Shown in pieces: positions 21,249-32,020 of a DNA stretch of 64,000 bases; position 1 is the first letter of the stretch, and each line of letters starts with the position of its first letter. Source of the stretch: Spirodela intermedia. Lineage: Eukaryota; Streptophyta; Magnoliopsida; Alismatales; Araceae. The notes under the pieces are model-generated. The model saw only the letters and a list, made by a program, of their open reading frames with translations. It was not told the DNA's origin and searched no databases. Both the position numbers and the translations under genes were made by a program. The DNA is taken from positions 6,249,892-6,313,891 of the forward strand of contig LR746265.1 of NCBI GenBank assembly GCA_902729315.2, given 5' to 3'.

Positions 21249-22954
21249 CTACAAGAACTTCTCCAAGCCGTAGATCAGATTCTGCGGGGGAGAAACGTAA
21301 GCTTTCTGATGATCAGTGAGAGAAGAACCGAGTCAGGGGAGGAGGGGGAGTTACCTTCAAGCGAATGACCTTTCGGATTGCCAGAATCAGGCCGGGCATC
21401 AGGCTCTGCACGTCGGTGATGGTGTGTGTAACAGAGTAGACCTGGTAACATCAAGAACAGTCTGTCAAGGGCCGCTATCTGGTTCGAAGAGCTTTCCAGA
21501 GGTAAAGGGGAGAGAGGAAGATGACGCACCTCCCCTGGGCCCGAGAAGTGGACTGCAGTGCTGGAAGCGAGCCCTGGGAGCACCATGCTGTGAACGCGGA
21601 TGCCGTCGTCGCCGAGAAGCTGGCCTCTCGCCTTGGAAATCCAAACCAGGAGGGCCGCCATGAATTATAGTCGTCTTCTTCCTCCCGTCAGCAAGGTTGG
21701 GGCACTTACCGGATTGTCCGTGGTGAGATCTTCTCGGTTGTAGATCTGGCCGAGGTCCGACAGGTTGCGGGCGATTTGCTTGGCGTCCGGTGATGGAAGG
21801 TCCTGCAGATGGGAGAATGGCGAAGCTTCGCTCACCGATGGATGGCTCTCCGGAGAAGTGAGGGGGAAACGTCGCTTACCGATGGGTCCGGCCTGGACTC
21901 CACAATCTCGAGGTTTCTGTAATGGAACGAGGCTTGGATCGCCGCTTGCTGGAGAAGAACGGAGCCGATGGAGAGCGTCGGCGCCACCAGACAGCCCTGG
22001 GGAGCACGAGGGAGAACGACGGCCTCTGGTCAGTCTTCTGGAGGTTGTCCGTCCTTGTGAGGCGAGCTCAATGGAGGCGAGGGCTCACCATGCTGGCCTT
22101 CTCGCAGAAGGCGGACAGCGCCGTCACCGTCTCCAGCTGGATCTTCGGCACGTAGACGACGCTCGCCAGCCCGAAGGCCGCCGCCTGCAGGTGGAGAGCA
22201 GAAGGCTCTGGGTAGGAGCATGAACTCCAGAGCTTGCGTACAGAAAGGCTTCTAGAGCCCTAACCTGCTTCACGTTGTCGTAGACGGCGGAGGGATCGGT
22301 GAAGTCGACGACGACGCCGGTTGCTCTCGACTGCTTGTCAGAGAGGGAAGATGGCGTCATCGTTGTCGTCATCGTCTTGATCTATGGGGAACTGAAGGAG
22401 GAGGAGCGGAAGAGGAAGAAGAACCTGCGCTATCGAGCCCAGAACCATGGTGAGGTCGCTCATGATGGGAATCTCCAGAGGCTCTTCCAACCCGCATATC
22501 TAGCAGCCACGGGACTGGTATCAGCAACGACGACACTAATCCTCAGGGAAGAAGGAACTCCACCGGAGCAAGCGCCGGAAGGCCATAACTTCCGGCGGGT
22601 CTGTCGTGAGGGGCGGACCTTTCCGGCGTCTTCGCCGACGAGGGCAGAGTCTATGGCGCCCGCCACCTCCATCCCCCTGGACTTGGCCACCGCGGCGATC
22701 GCAGCCCTGCCGATATCCTTCGTCGCCCCGTTGATCACCACCTGCGAGAAAGAAGAAAAACGATGAACCCTTTGCTCCTCATTCTGGTCATTCTTCCCCC
22801 CGATGCTGGAACAAGGAACAGGAAGGAGATGGAGAGGAACCTTGATGGAATTCTGGGCGGGCTGGACGGAGCAGGATATGGCGGAGCGACCGGCGGAGCT
22901 CCTACGGCTCCTGCTGCAGAGCGCCGCCCGGACCGTGCATCCCACCGCCGCCAT
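21249..22954 (-). CDS. CRR1: CRR1, dihydrodipicolinate-reductase-like factor for the chloroplast NDH complex, 10 exons, 301 aa
   Basis: Exons in transcript order: 22954-22841, 22741-22619, 22499-22425, 22330-22265, 22184-22089, 21996-21880, 21802-21710, 21631-21530, 21441-21355, 21281-21249; every intron falls between codons. The protein has a plastid leader, an N-terminal nucleotide-binding fold (VVINGATKDIGRAAIAAV), VVVDFTDPSAVYDNVKQ, GCLVAPTLSIGSVLLQQAAI, SFHYRNLEIVESRPDPSDLP, and ends in VIRLKNLIYGLEKFL. It looks like DapB, but the DapB catalytic stretch (two His, then Lys, before the DAPSGTA loop) is replaced by VESRPDPSDLPSPDA. That matches CRR1, a stromal protein needed to accumulate the NDH complex, better than true plant DapB. 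The location beside CCB2 supports this, since the Arabidopsis CRR1 and CCB2 genes are neighbours as I recall. Confidence 0.88.
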
Positions 22955-23550
22955 ACGGGGCCAAGGGCTTATCCCGAGGAGTTCCTCCCCAGGAGATAGA
23001 CCGCCGCCGTTTCCACTTCAAAACCTTATCTTTTCCGCGGACACCCACTGATCTGCGGCGGATCTAGCTGTCTCCAAGCCTACTGGGCTGCGGCGATTAT
23101 CTCAGCTGACCATCTAGGACTACATTTGGACAAAAGTCAGCAGATTAAGTCAAACATTGATTCTCTCAATGCGTGGCTTCTACTTAAAATTACGGCATCA
23201 AAAAATCTGCGTTCTATTGTTGTCAATAGTCAGGTAATTTGAGAATTGAGCTCTAATTATTAGGTCAATCAAACGAAGATGCATTCATATTATCGAACTT
23301 AGGTACGTATGAAACAGATAACTAACCAAAAGACCAAAATTTTCGTATCCGCGGGAGCTGAAGAGCAATGCATCCAGGTCGCCGACTTAGAGACCAAGTA
23401 GTTTTGAGATTAGATAGGAGATAATTAGAAGGTTTGACTTTTAACAAAGTCCACGTAAATGACCCAGATGGGTCCTTATTTCTCCCACTGTTTCATGAGT
23501 CTGCGCTTTAGAGGGGGGGGGAAGACCCAACCCGGGGGAAAGTCTCGTTG

Positions 23551-23573
23551 GAGAGAGAGAGAGAGAGAGAGAT
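23551..23573. repeat. (GA)n microsatellite
   Basis: Uninterrupted alternating GA tract about 600 bp upstream of the CRR1 ATG; it reads as CT on the CRR1 sense strand. Confidence 0.9.
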
Positions 23574-24063
23574 CTGAGTCCGCCCAACCATGGAAGAAGA
23601 ATGATAACAGCTGTGACGATGAGAACAGAAGAGCGGTCGGACCAACAGCGGCGGCGCCGCCGGATCCTGCCGCTGGCCGATCGATGTCCCGAAGCAGTAA
23701 GTACATGGGTGGGTTCATCGTCAGTTTTCTCCTTCTACATCTCAACCCTCTGCTCTCTTCCTCGCCGTGGACCTCCGGACTCAGCGGAACGGATTAGGTA
23801 TGTATATCCAGAAACTCCGCGAAGAGGAGCTGACTGACGTCTCGACCAATGGTTTTGGGTCAATTCGCCCGTGATATATGAGCTGGCCGGCCTAGGCAGG
23901 TAGATCGGTGGAGGCGAGGGATTTCTAAAACCCAAGTTCTCGTCGTCATCACAATCAATGAACCATCTACATACTCAAATGCCGCAGAGCGGCTAGTAGT
24001 ACCTTTGACGCTCATTGGTTTGACGACTCTTCTTTAATTAAATAATCAATCTTAATGGAGTAA

Positions 24064-24085
24064 GAGAGAGAGAGAGAGAGAGAGA
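24064..24085. repeat. (GA)n microsatellite
   Basis: Uninterrupted GA tract, followed by imperfect GA-rich sequence to about 24122. Confidence 0.9.
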
Positions 24086-24786
24086 TGGAAAGAGATGGAG
24101 GGAGGAGGAGAGAGAGAGAGAGGGGTGTCTGCTACGTGGGTAATCGTGGGACATCGACATGGCGAGAGGGAATGGGCTCACTAACTGAGCTCTAAGCCGG
24201 CTAGAATCTGATCCAGACAAATTCTGTCTAAATCTTTAGACTATATGCTGCAGCCCAACTCCGTCACCAAGTCAACCTCTGGCCGGCCTTGGGCTCCACT
24301 CGCCCTATCGACATTAAAGTTGTATGCAACTATGCAGACATTTGCATTGGAGGTAATTTCTAATCGTACCATCTAAAAACTATATCATTCACATCATCAT
24401 TATTATTACAACTATTATTACTTGTATTAGTATTAATTATTCGCATGTGACAGCTAACATGACGTCAAAACTGTCTGAATGATTGACGTAGAAAGCATGA
24501 TTGGATCAAAGATCATGTGAGATTGACACCCCGGGAAGATAAGTCAACCGTTGCCCGTTAATGTTAATGGGAGCGCGCTAATGAACGAAACTAGGTACAA
24601 TTAGGAAGACGCCAACGAGCTAAACGTTGACCCATCTTTTAATGATGTACGGATCTTTGCTCATCCCGAAGTGACGTCTGGAAAACGAGTTCTCAAGTTA
24701 GACACGTCAGGGCTATTGAATTGGCCGGACGATGAGACCGGAGCAGATCCGTGATTAAGCCGAGCCCCGGTTGACCTAGTACCTGT

Positions 24787-24813
24787 AGAGAGAGAGAGAG
24801 AGAGAGAGAGAGA
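24787..24813. repeat. (GA)n microsatellite
   Basis: Uninterrupted alternating GA tract in noncoding spacer. Confidence 0.9.
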
Positions 24814-25611
24814 TGAGCTGGGCGAGAACGACTACGCGTGGAAAATAAAATGGGCACGTTACCATGAAGCAGAACCTTACGGAAGAAGGTGGGCTCTTAG
24901 TGGGCTGCTTGATTAATCTAGAAATTTACGGTTTTTGTAATAATCACCATGCACATATTTTGGGGGAACAGTTTATGCCAAGAATAAACTACTAGTGCTG
25001 AACTTATGATGACGATGGGTCAATTGGCCCTCAATGCCACCTCCATCAGGATGCCCTCTAGAAATTGGCGGGGTTAGGTGAACCACCAGATCGATCCTCC
25101 TCATCTCCGTCTACGGCGACGTGGAACCTTCTTGGTCGGCCCGGATCGAAAATGGGAACTGATCAGTGCAGAGTCCGCCCGAGGGAGACATCATCTTCAA
25201 GCTGGCGTCGGCGGTGATGGCGGCTCCAAGAGGGATGCTTGATGGCCCTCCGGTGAGGGGCGGCGGGTCTTCGATGAAATGGCCGGACAGTGATGGGGCT
25301 GGCGGCGAAAAAAGGAAAAATGGGAGCAGTGATGGTGGCGGGGGGTCGTCATCCTCGCCGAGCTACGTCTTTGGTTGAGAGGTCGAAATCTCGGGTCGCC
25401 GCCGGTAAGGAAAGTAGATGGCGGAAAGAACGGCCGGAGGTCGCCTTCCCGAGGGGGAATGCGACCCTCGTTGACGGAGGCCTCTCACCGACGGTCTGTT
25501 CCCATCTCGACCTTTTCCTTTCCTGTCCTTTCGTCACCCTCCGGTCTCGGTGGTCACCATGAGAACTCGCGTCCCTGCTTGTTAACCCTAAACGGGAAAT
25601 ATAGGTAGAGA

Positions 25612-25615
<4 letters not shown>

Positions 25616-25643
<28 letters not shown>
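25616..25643. repeat. (GA)n microsatellite
   Basis: Uninterrupted alternating GA tract in noncoding spacer. Confidence 0.9.
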
Positions 25644-25647
<4 letters not shown>

Positions 25648-27000
25648 TTGGGTGAGGGTAGAGGGAGCTGCTTGTGTATAGATTGTTCGACTATGGAACA
25701 TTCTTTCAGAAGCTTGCTCGTCGTAGACAGACGAACACAGTGGGAAGGCTAATTATACCCGAGGACCAACTATTTATGGCAATTGAATGAGATGTTCCTC
25801 TCGCCTCCCAGCCGTCGCCGTGGGGGTGGGGGGGACGCAAACGACAGCTGCCTTAGTGCGGCGGTTGACCGACCCTGGACGGTGCAACCGGAGAGCTTCC
25901 GGCCACCCACCTCCTCCGGGGCCGGCGGCGGAAGCTGGGCTCGTCCGTGCGAATCTTCCCCCTACTGTTCTCCGGGTTTTTCTATCCCTTTGAGATCGTG
26001 ATGATGATGAAAATCAATCAATCATGCCGAGCTGAAACCTTCCCTCTTCCATAGTTTATGCGAAATGGGGGAGTTGGGGTGGGTACTGACGTCATCAGCC
26101 GCTTTGTTTTATCCCGCTGCAGTTGCTGGGTCTTTTTCAGGCAACTCCGTCGGAGGCGGACGGCGGCGGGGGCATTTCCGGTGTGTCGGTGGCGGCATGG
26201 CCGCGGCGGCGCCGGCGATGAGGAAGGCGGTGACAGCCGTCAGCCGGCGGCGGATTTTTTTTCCCCCCCTTACGACCCAGATGATCTTTCGTCTCTACAG
26301 CTGGCGGGCTCTACGCCTGGCCGGAAAAGGCCTCCGGGGGGGGAGTATTTACGCCGCCTGTCGCCCCGCTGGCCGCGTGTGGGGTAGCGGGGCGGTAGAT
26401 TTGGCGCGGGGCCGGAAGGCGCTGCCGGCAAGGCGACAAGATAAAAAAGCTCCGAAAGAGGACAGCGGAGGGTTAAAAAGGCGAGCGACGCGGAAAGGAA
26501 AAGGATTAGCTTCCAGTCGACGCGATCTGCCGGCGGAGGGGCGGGCGGCGACGTGCCGGCGCGCGGCGGAGCCGGCGGATGGAGTGCGGCCGAAGCGGAG
26601 CAAAAGCGCCTGCGTGCCGTGTCGGCTCGGCATCGACTGGAACGACGGAGGGATCCCCTTGAGGACGGCCATTTGCAGAAACCCTGAGCTACGATGCTTT
26701 CCCCTTCTCCATGGAAGCTTCCGGGGAAAGATAGAGAGAGGCGACATGGATGTTGAGAGGCAGGCAGGGAGGGAGAGAGAGAGTTGTAGTTTTCACCATG
26801 ATATGGAAGGGTAGGGGGTTTTCACCATGATAATGAGGCAGAGATGCTCCTTTTATTTTTTATTTGTTTTTGTAAAGGTGGGTTCTATAGATTTAATATG
26901 GTGGCGATAGGTATGGTTTCAGGTACTGATTAGTCCATTATGAAGCAAAATAATTAGCTCTACGTAGAGTAATCAGGCTTAAAGGCTGAATTTTTAATAT

Positions 27001-27008
27001 TATAAATA
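27001..27008 (+). promoter_or_regulatory. Candidate TATA box of the BAG gene
   Basis: TATAAATA in an AT-rich stretch, followed after about 80 bp by a CT run (27087-27103) passing into a CG run (to 27117). This is a classic plant core promoter plus pyrimidine-rich leader layout. If used, the BAG leader would be about 700 bases long, which suggests a leader intron or a nearer start site. Confidence 0.5.
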
Positions 27009-27086
27009 TTCTCCGACCTGTTCTCTGTATTTTTGGCCCCCGCCCCCCTTTCCTGCGGCCTCGCCGGCACTCTCTGGTTCTCTACC

Positions 27087-27117
<31 letters not shown>
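27087..27117 (+). repeat. Compound (CT)n(CG)n microsatellite in the BAG leader
   Basis: A CT run changes directly into an alternating CG run (about 27103-27117). Alternating CG can adopt Z-DNA; position just after a TATA-like box. Confidence 0.8.
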
Positions 27118-27601
27118 TTGCTCGCACTCTCTCCCTCTACCCTCTCCTTATTCCTCTATCTGTCGCCTTCTCAAGGGCCTCTGCATATCAGTAGAGCATT
27201 TGCTCGTTAATTCTTGTCCCTCGCCGATTTACGCCTCGCAGCTGAGGCAAGTTATAGGCTATTCCAGGAAGCTCGTCTTCTCGTTGGTTTTCCCCCCCGT
27301 CCCTTAGGTTATTTCCTCTCGTTCCTCGATCGACTTCATCAGATCGTTGTTTGGTTCTTCTGGGTTCTTGTGGATTCGAGATCTGAGCTGAGTTGGGAGT
27401 CTCCTCTTGATTTGGGAAGAGGGTCCGACAGATTCCAGCCTCCTGCTGGTTTTCGCGGCGGTGCTCGGGGAAGAAAGGGGAGGCGGTAGAAGTGCGAGTT
27501 GCAGAGGAGCCGGGGGCGGAGCAGAGTCTTTCTGTTGGAGGATAGCAAGGAAGAATCTGAAGAAGAGGTTTCTCCTACTCCTCTTCCCGAGAATCCTGTG
27601 G

Positions 27602-27664
27602 AATGCCTCTCTCCCATTGCTTCGCCGTGTCGTCTGTTCCGGTCACCGGTGGAGGACAGGAGAT
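27602..27664 (+). other. Upstream ORF of 20 codons before BAG
   Basis: ATG at 27602 opens a 20-codon frame (MPLSHCFAVSSVPVTGGGQE and one more residue is not exceeded before TAA at 27664), ending 76 bp before the BAG start. If the leader is contiguous here it could lower translation of the main frame. No conservation is known to me. Confidence 0.35.
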
Positions 27665-27740
27665 CTAATCCGACCAGGTGGACGAAGCCCCAGCTCCAGG
27701 AGTTGCTTCAGCATTCCTCTCCGCCGGTAGGTTTTCCGAG

Positions 27741-29042
27741 ATGATGCGGGCAAGGACCACGGCGCCGGCCTTCGCGCCCGTGAAGGATAAGGCCTTCGTC
27801 TCCGCCGGCAAAGCCGCCGCCCACCCTGCCGGAGGCTCGCCGCAGCCGGAGGACGTGAAGTGGGAGGTGAGGCCCTGCGGGATGCTGGTCCAGAAGAGGA
27901 GCCCAGATTCCGCCGCCGGCCCGCCGGCCCCCACAATCCGCGTACGCGTCAAGTATGGCTCTGCCCACCACGAGATCTACCTCAGCTCTCAAGCAACCTT
28001 CGGTAAATACCAGCAGGATACCCTGGTTTTTTCCCTTCTTGTTGCTTTAAACCAGAGTAGTGTTTACTTATGGTGGCGGTGGCGGTGGCGATGTAGGGGA
28101 GCTGAAGAAGCTGCTGGCGGAGCGGACGGGCCTCCACCCGCAGGACCAGAAGCTGCTGTACAAGGACAAGGAGAGGGAGTCGACGGCGTACCTGGACACC
28201 TCCGGCGTGAAGGACCGCTCCAAGATCGTCCTCGTCGAGGACCCCACCGGCCAGGCCCGGCGGTTCCTGGAGATGCGGAAGAACGCCAAGATGGAGAAAG
28301 CCGCCAAGTCCATCTCCCAGATCAGCCTCGAGGTCGACAAGCTCGCCACCAAGGTCGCCAGCCATCATTATCTGTGCGTCGTGTGGAGCTTGCTCGTCTC
28401 CCCCACCCCCGTCGCCGGCTCCCCCCGTTCTTCTGGCTGACTGTTAGAGCCTTCGTTTTCGTCCCCCCGCAGGTTTCGACGCTGGAATCCATCGCGTCCA
28501 AGGGCAAGAAGGTGGCGGAGGGCGACGTCATCACCCTGATCGAGCAGCTCATGAACCAGTTGCTCAAGCTGGACGGCCTCGTCGTCGAAGGGGACGTGAA
28601 GCTGCAGAGGAAAACACAGGTGACCGACCATCTCTCTGGCCGGCCATTCGGTTCCCAATTCCTCCTGTTTATCTCCTGCTCTCTCTGACTGGCTGCTGTG
28701 GCGCTGCAGGTGAAGAGAGTCCAGAAATATGTGGAGACGCTTGACAACCTCAAGGTCAAGAACTCCAATACCAGGGCCGATGTTGAGATGAAGCCAGCCC
28801 AGAGAGAAACGGAGAAGCAGCCGCATCTCGACCACCTGCATCAGCCTCAGCCACCCCGCCAGCAGCAAAGGGTCTCTCAGCCGCCGGTGGTGGTGACGAC
28901 AGATTGGGAGACATTTGATCTGTTGTCCGGTCCGCCGCCGCCACCTCCGTCGAGGGCTGCTCCCATCCAACCCGCCGCCGTTAGCGGCGGTGCCCCCGCC
29001 GCCGTCAGCCCCTCCCCGCGGCTCGACTGGGAGCTGTTCTGA
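27741..29042 (+). CDS. BAG family co-chaperone with ubiquitin-like domain, 4 exons, 332 aa
   Basis: Exons: 27741-28002, 28097-28353, 28473-28619, 28710-29042; 999 joined bases. BAG proteins bind the Hsp70 ATPase domain and stimulate nucleotide exchange. A GC-rich N-terminus carries WEVRPCGMLVQKRSP, then a ubiquitin-like domain (about residues 70-145: IRVRVKYGSAHHEIYLSS, ELKKLLAERTGLHPQDQKLL, RSKIVLVEDP), then a helical BAG domain (about 165-250: AAKSISQISLEVDKLATKVS, VITLIEQLMNQLLKLDGL, VKRVQKYVETLDNL). The tail is Pro/Gln-rich and has two acidic-aromatic motifs, DWETFDLL and, at the very end, RLDWELF. This domain order fits plant BAG1-4. Which member it is cannot be decided by eye. Two adjacent ATGs exist (27741 and 27744); an upstream ORF and a CT-rich leader precede them. 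Confidence 0.92.
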
Positions 29043-29269
29043 AGCTTTCTGTGTCGGGCAGTCGTCGGTCCACCAGTTGATGTACATTTGGGGGGGGCGT
29101 GTCCTCTTCGTCTCCTCCGCTGCCTCTTGTTCTGGGTTTGGCTGGTATTCCCTTATTTTTCCTCCCTCCTTCCTCCTCTCCCCCTCCCTCCCCTCCTTCC
29201 ATTCTTTTCTGTAACTAGATTTTGAAGGGGCCCTTTGTTCGCATTTAGATCCAGAGGATGAAAGCAAAG

Positions 29270-29275
29270 AATAAA
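29270..29275 (+). terminator. Candidate polyadenylation signal of BAG
   Basis: AATAAA 228 bp after the BAG stop codon, in sequence otherwise GC- and CT-rich. Confidence 0.5.
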
Positions 29276-31037
29276 GTGAGTTGACAACAGCTTCTCCTCT
29301 TCCTTTCCCGATCTCTGCACCGAGCGGGGAAGCCGGCTCATCTGAGAGTTGACATTCCGGGTAGCCTCGGAAGCTTCATTCTCCGAGCTTTTCCGTGCCG
29401 CATTGGGAGATCGAGGGGACGTGTTTCTGAAACCGATGAGGGGAGAACCAGATTGGTCGGTGCCGGCGGCGCCGAGCCGCCGTTGGAGAAAGGGAACAGC
29501 AGATTAGACGCTTCTTCCGCCGTCTCCAGCGGGGATCGAGAGCAGCCAATCGTATCGCCCGGACAGCGCCGCCGGCGAGGAGCCCTGAACCGTTGGACCA
29601 CAGAGAAGCGACAGAGCCCCGCCGGACCGAGCCGTCGCTCGGAAGCCCTACGGGAATCTTCCCATTGGGCACCTGCAGCCATGTCCACTCTACATCCATC
29701 TCCCGTCCCCTTCCTCCACTGGACCTATGAACTGATGGTGACCCGATTCCAGCTCTGATTAACTCTATATCGATGTAGACCACTAGTGGCCTCGAAAAAT
29801 GGTTGCGGTCTAAGCGTGGAAAATCTCCACATACAGAAAGACAGATTGGGCTAAAGGGTTTAATCTGAACAAGAGATCCTACATTGTGGGTTTATACGTG
29901 CAACAGAAAAAGCTCCCATCTTGGTAGGTTTTTCTCTCCATTTTCTGACGTAGCAAGAACCTGACGATTCATATTCTTTGGGGGAAGTTTGCATTGTTGT
30001 CATGCATTTAAAAAATAAAATAAAATGAGGATCGGATTGGACTTGCGACTAGAACCCGTCAAGAACGGCGTTGACGAGAGGGAACATGGTGGAAGTCAGA
30101 AGAGAGAACTGAAGGGTACAGGGCAAGAGAGACTGCTAGGCCTATCCTCCCTGGTATCTTACCTGAGATGGGGTTGTACCAGTGTGTGGCCTCCATGCTT
30201 CTGAGTGTGCAGTACCATTCTCCTCTCTCTGGGGGGCAACGAAACCCCACCATCATCACATCGCCCCTCGTTGACGGCCGAGATTCACCGCCGTACCGCC
30301 ACCGGGCGGTCCCCCCCCACCCTCCCCAGGCCGGCTGCTGCATTCGGTCGCCACCGGAGGCGGTGGTGGGGCTCTGCGGCGGCTCCGCCTTTCCTTTGGG
30401 GCCGGCGGACAGGTGGCCGGCGGAGGGTGGCAGCGACGTTTGAGATCAGTAAATGGAACAGCTGTTTCCTCCAGCTGGACGCGCCCACCTGAGGTGTTCG
30501 TGGTAGCGTGAGCAGCCGGAGCAGGCTCCGTGGGGGGATGTCGGAGATACCCCACTCCACACTGCACCGCCGTGACTTCGATTTCTCTTCTCAGAGCGGT
30601 CGTGTCTCGTTGTTTCCCCCGTCCGGGGTTATTTCAGACGCCGCCGTAACGGTCGTAGAACCAGCGGCGAATCAGAAATCCCACGGCTGAAGGGGATCTC
30701 CCCATTTGGAAGAGCGAGGAGGAGAAGAGAGAAGAAGCTTGTGGGTCCTGTGACTCTGCTCGACTTTTCGTAGGGTTTTAGTATCAGGAATCACTGTGCA
30801 CAGGGTTGTCTTCTTCGCCCGCGGTTCTGGTTTTCCTTAGCAACTCGTCTGAGTTCCGTTTTGTCCTTGCTTGGTTATTAAAGCGCCCAGGGCAAGCCTT
30901 CTGTCATGGCCCCACGCCTTCCTCCTCTTCCTCCTCCTGGTTCCAGTCATCTGCTTTGACCGAGGAAACGCTTCTCGTGGGGTTCCCTTGTCCTTTGCTT
31001 CTGCGAAGAAAGAAGACGGGCGATTTCGAAAGGGCCA

Positions 31038-31071
<34 letters not shown>

Positions 31072-31466
31072 CAAGCTTCAAAGTTCTTTTGCTGGGGCAG
31101 AAAGAGTTGGCGAAGTCGGAAGCCTTATCGCGACGAAGGCTGCAGCGGCACTGAGAGAAGAGAAAGCGGAGGATGTGTAGATGACGAACAGAACCGGCAG
31201 TGGATCCTCTCGCTCTTCGCCGTGGGGATTGAGAGGTATTTGTTTGCAGAGATTCTCGCCGCGTCTTCTGTTGTCTCCTTCCTCAGGATTTGGCCCGGAG
31301 GGGGGCTTCGATGAGCTTCTCTACCTCGAGTTGTTTCTGCAATTTCTAGGCTCACTGAGAAAACCTCCCCCACTTCCCATCGTTTCACCCACTGAGAATT
31401 GAGAGGGCTCTCTCTATCTCTCACTCTCATCCTCTCTGTCTCGCTCTAACTCTCTAACTCCCGGGG

Positions 31467-31547
31467 ATGGGTCTCCTCGAGAGGTTTCAGCCTCTGAGGA
31501 GGCCATCAACGCTAGGGCTCGCCATCTTAGCCGGGATGAACATGTGA
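31467..31547 (+). other. Small ORF, 26 aa, in a pyrimidine-rich leader
   Basis: ATG in a favourable context (ggggATGG) opens MGLLERFQPLRRPSTLGLAI and six more residues, then TGA. It has a basic amphipathic start and a hydrophobic end. It lies just after CT-rich sequence that looks like a transcript leader and 474 bp before the armadillo-repeat ATG. It may be an upstream ORF of that gene or chance. I know no family for it. Confidence 0.3.
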
Positions 31548-31572
31548 AGGCCAGCCAGCCAGGCAGTTGATG

Positions 31573-31580
31573 TCTTCTCT

Positions 31581-31632
<52 letters not shown>

Positions 31633-31645
31633 CTCTCTCTCTCTT
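31573..31645 (+). repeat. Long (CT)n microsatellite
   Basis: About 70 bp of nearly pure CT with a few interruptions, on the sense strand of the downstream armadillo-repeat gene. Confidence 0.9.
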
Positions 31646-32020
31646 CTCCAGAACGGCCTTCTCCTGCGAGCACGAAGCCGTCTCTCTCCACATGCTCATG
31701 TGGGCGAAGGAACTGGGGTGCGCATTAAATGGGGGAGGGGGAGGGGGAGGGGGAGGTGTGAATGTTCTCCGTTCTCCGATGGCTTTCGCCTTTGATCTCC
31801 GGCAGATTCCTCTGAGCTTGGCTGCATCACCTTACGCTGTTCTCTGATCCAGTGCCGTTCTTTTTTTATCTCCTCTGTCACCAAGCGTTTGTTGATTCCG
31901 TCGCGACCTTGCCCGTCAGATGAAATGGATTTCTGGGTCTCCGCCTCCTCCATCTCACTCTTCCTGCTCCATCTCTCCTAACCAGATAGCAGAGCTCGCC
32001 GTCGCCGGTGAGGTCGACCG

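Larger units (their letters stand above)
22955..26990. other. 4 kb gene-poor spacer rich in GA microsatellites
   Basis: No reading frame here resembles a known family; open frames overlap in several frames and on both strands and have low-complexity Arg/Gly/Ser composition. GA runs occur at 23551-23573, 24064-24085, 24787-24813 and 25616-25643. The first 200 bp is the CRR1 promoter side (minus strand). A GC-rich stretch at 26140-26640 has CpG-rich, Arg-coding frames but no motif. Confidence 0.5.
29276..32020. other. Spacer and leader region between BAG and the armadillo-repeat gene
   Basis: No family member recognised. Open frames are short and low-complexity. Two strong CT tracts (31043-31072 and 31573-31645) and pyrimidine-rich sequence at 31380-31460 look like plant 5' leader or Y-patch DNA for the downstream gene. 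A G-rich run (gggggagggggaggggga type) lies at 31731-31757. Confidence 0.45.

Noticed and set aside
21249-22954. Annotation as classical dihydrodipicolinate reductase (lysine synthesis)
   Set aside because: The catalytic HHxxK region is missing and the C-terminus LIYGLEKFL matches CRR1 as I remember it, not plant DapB.
25166-25378. Frame starting MQSPPEGDI with a Gly/Ser-rich end
   Set aside because: Low complexity, short, and no family known to me.
26065-26814. 249-codon frame in the CRR1-BAG spacer
   Set aside because: Arg/Gly-rich composition, no domain, overlapping frames on both strands, and no leader or splice structure.
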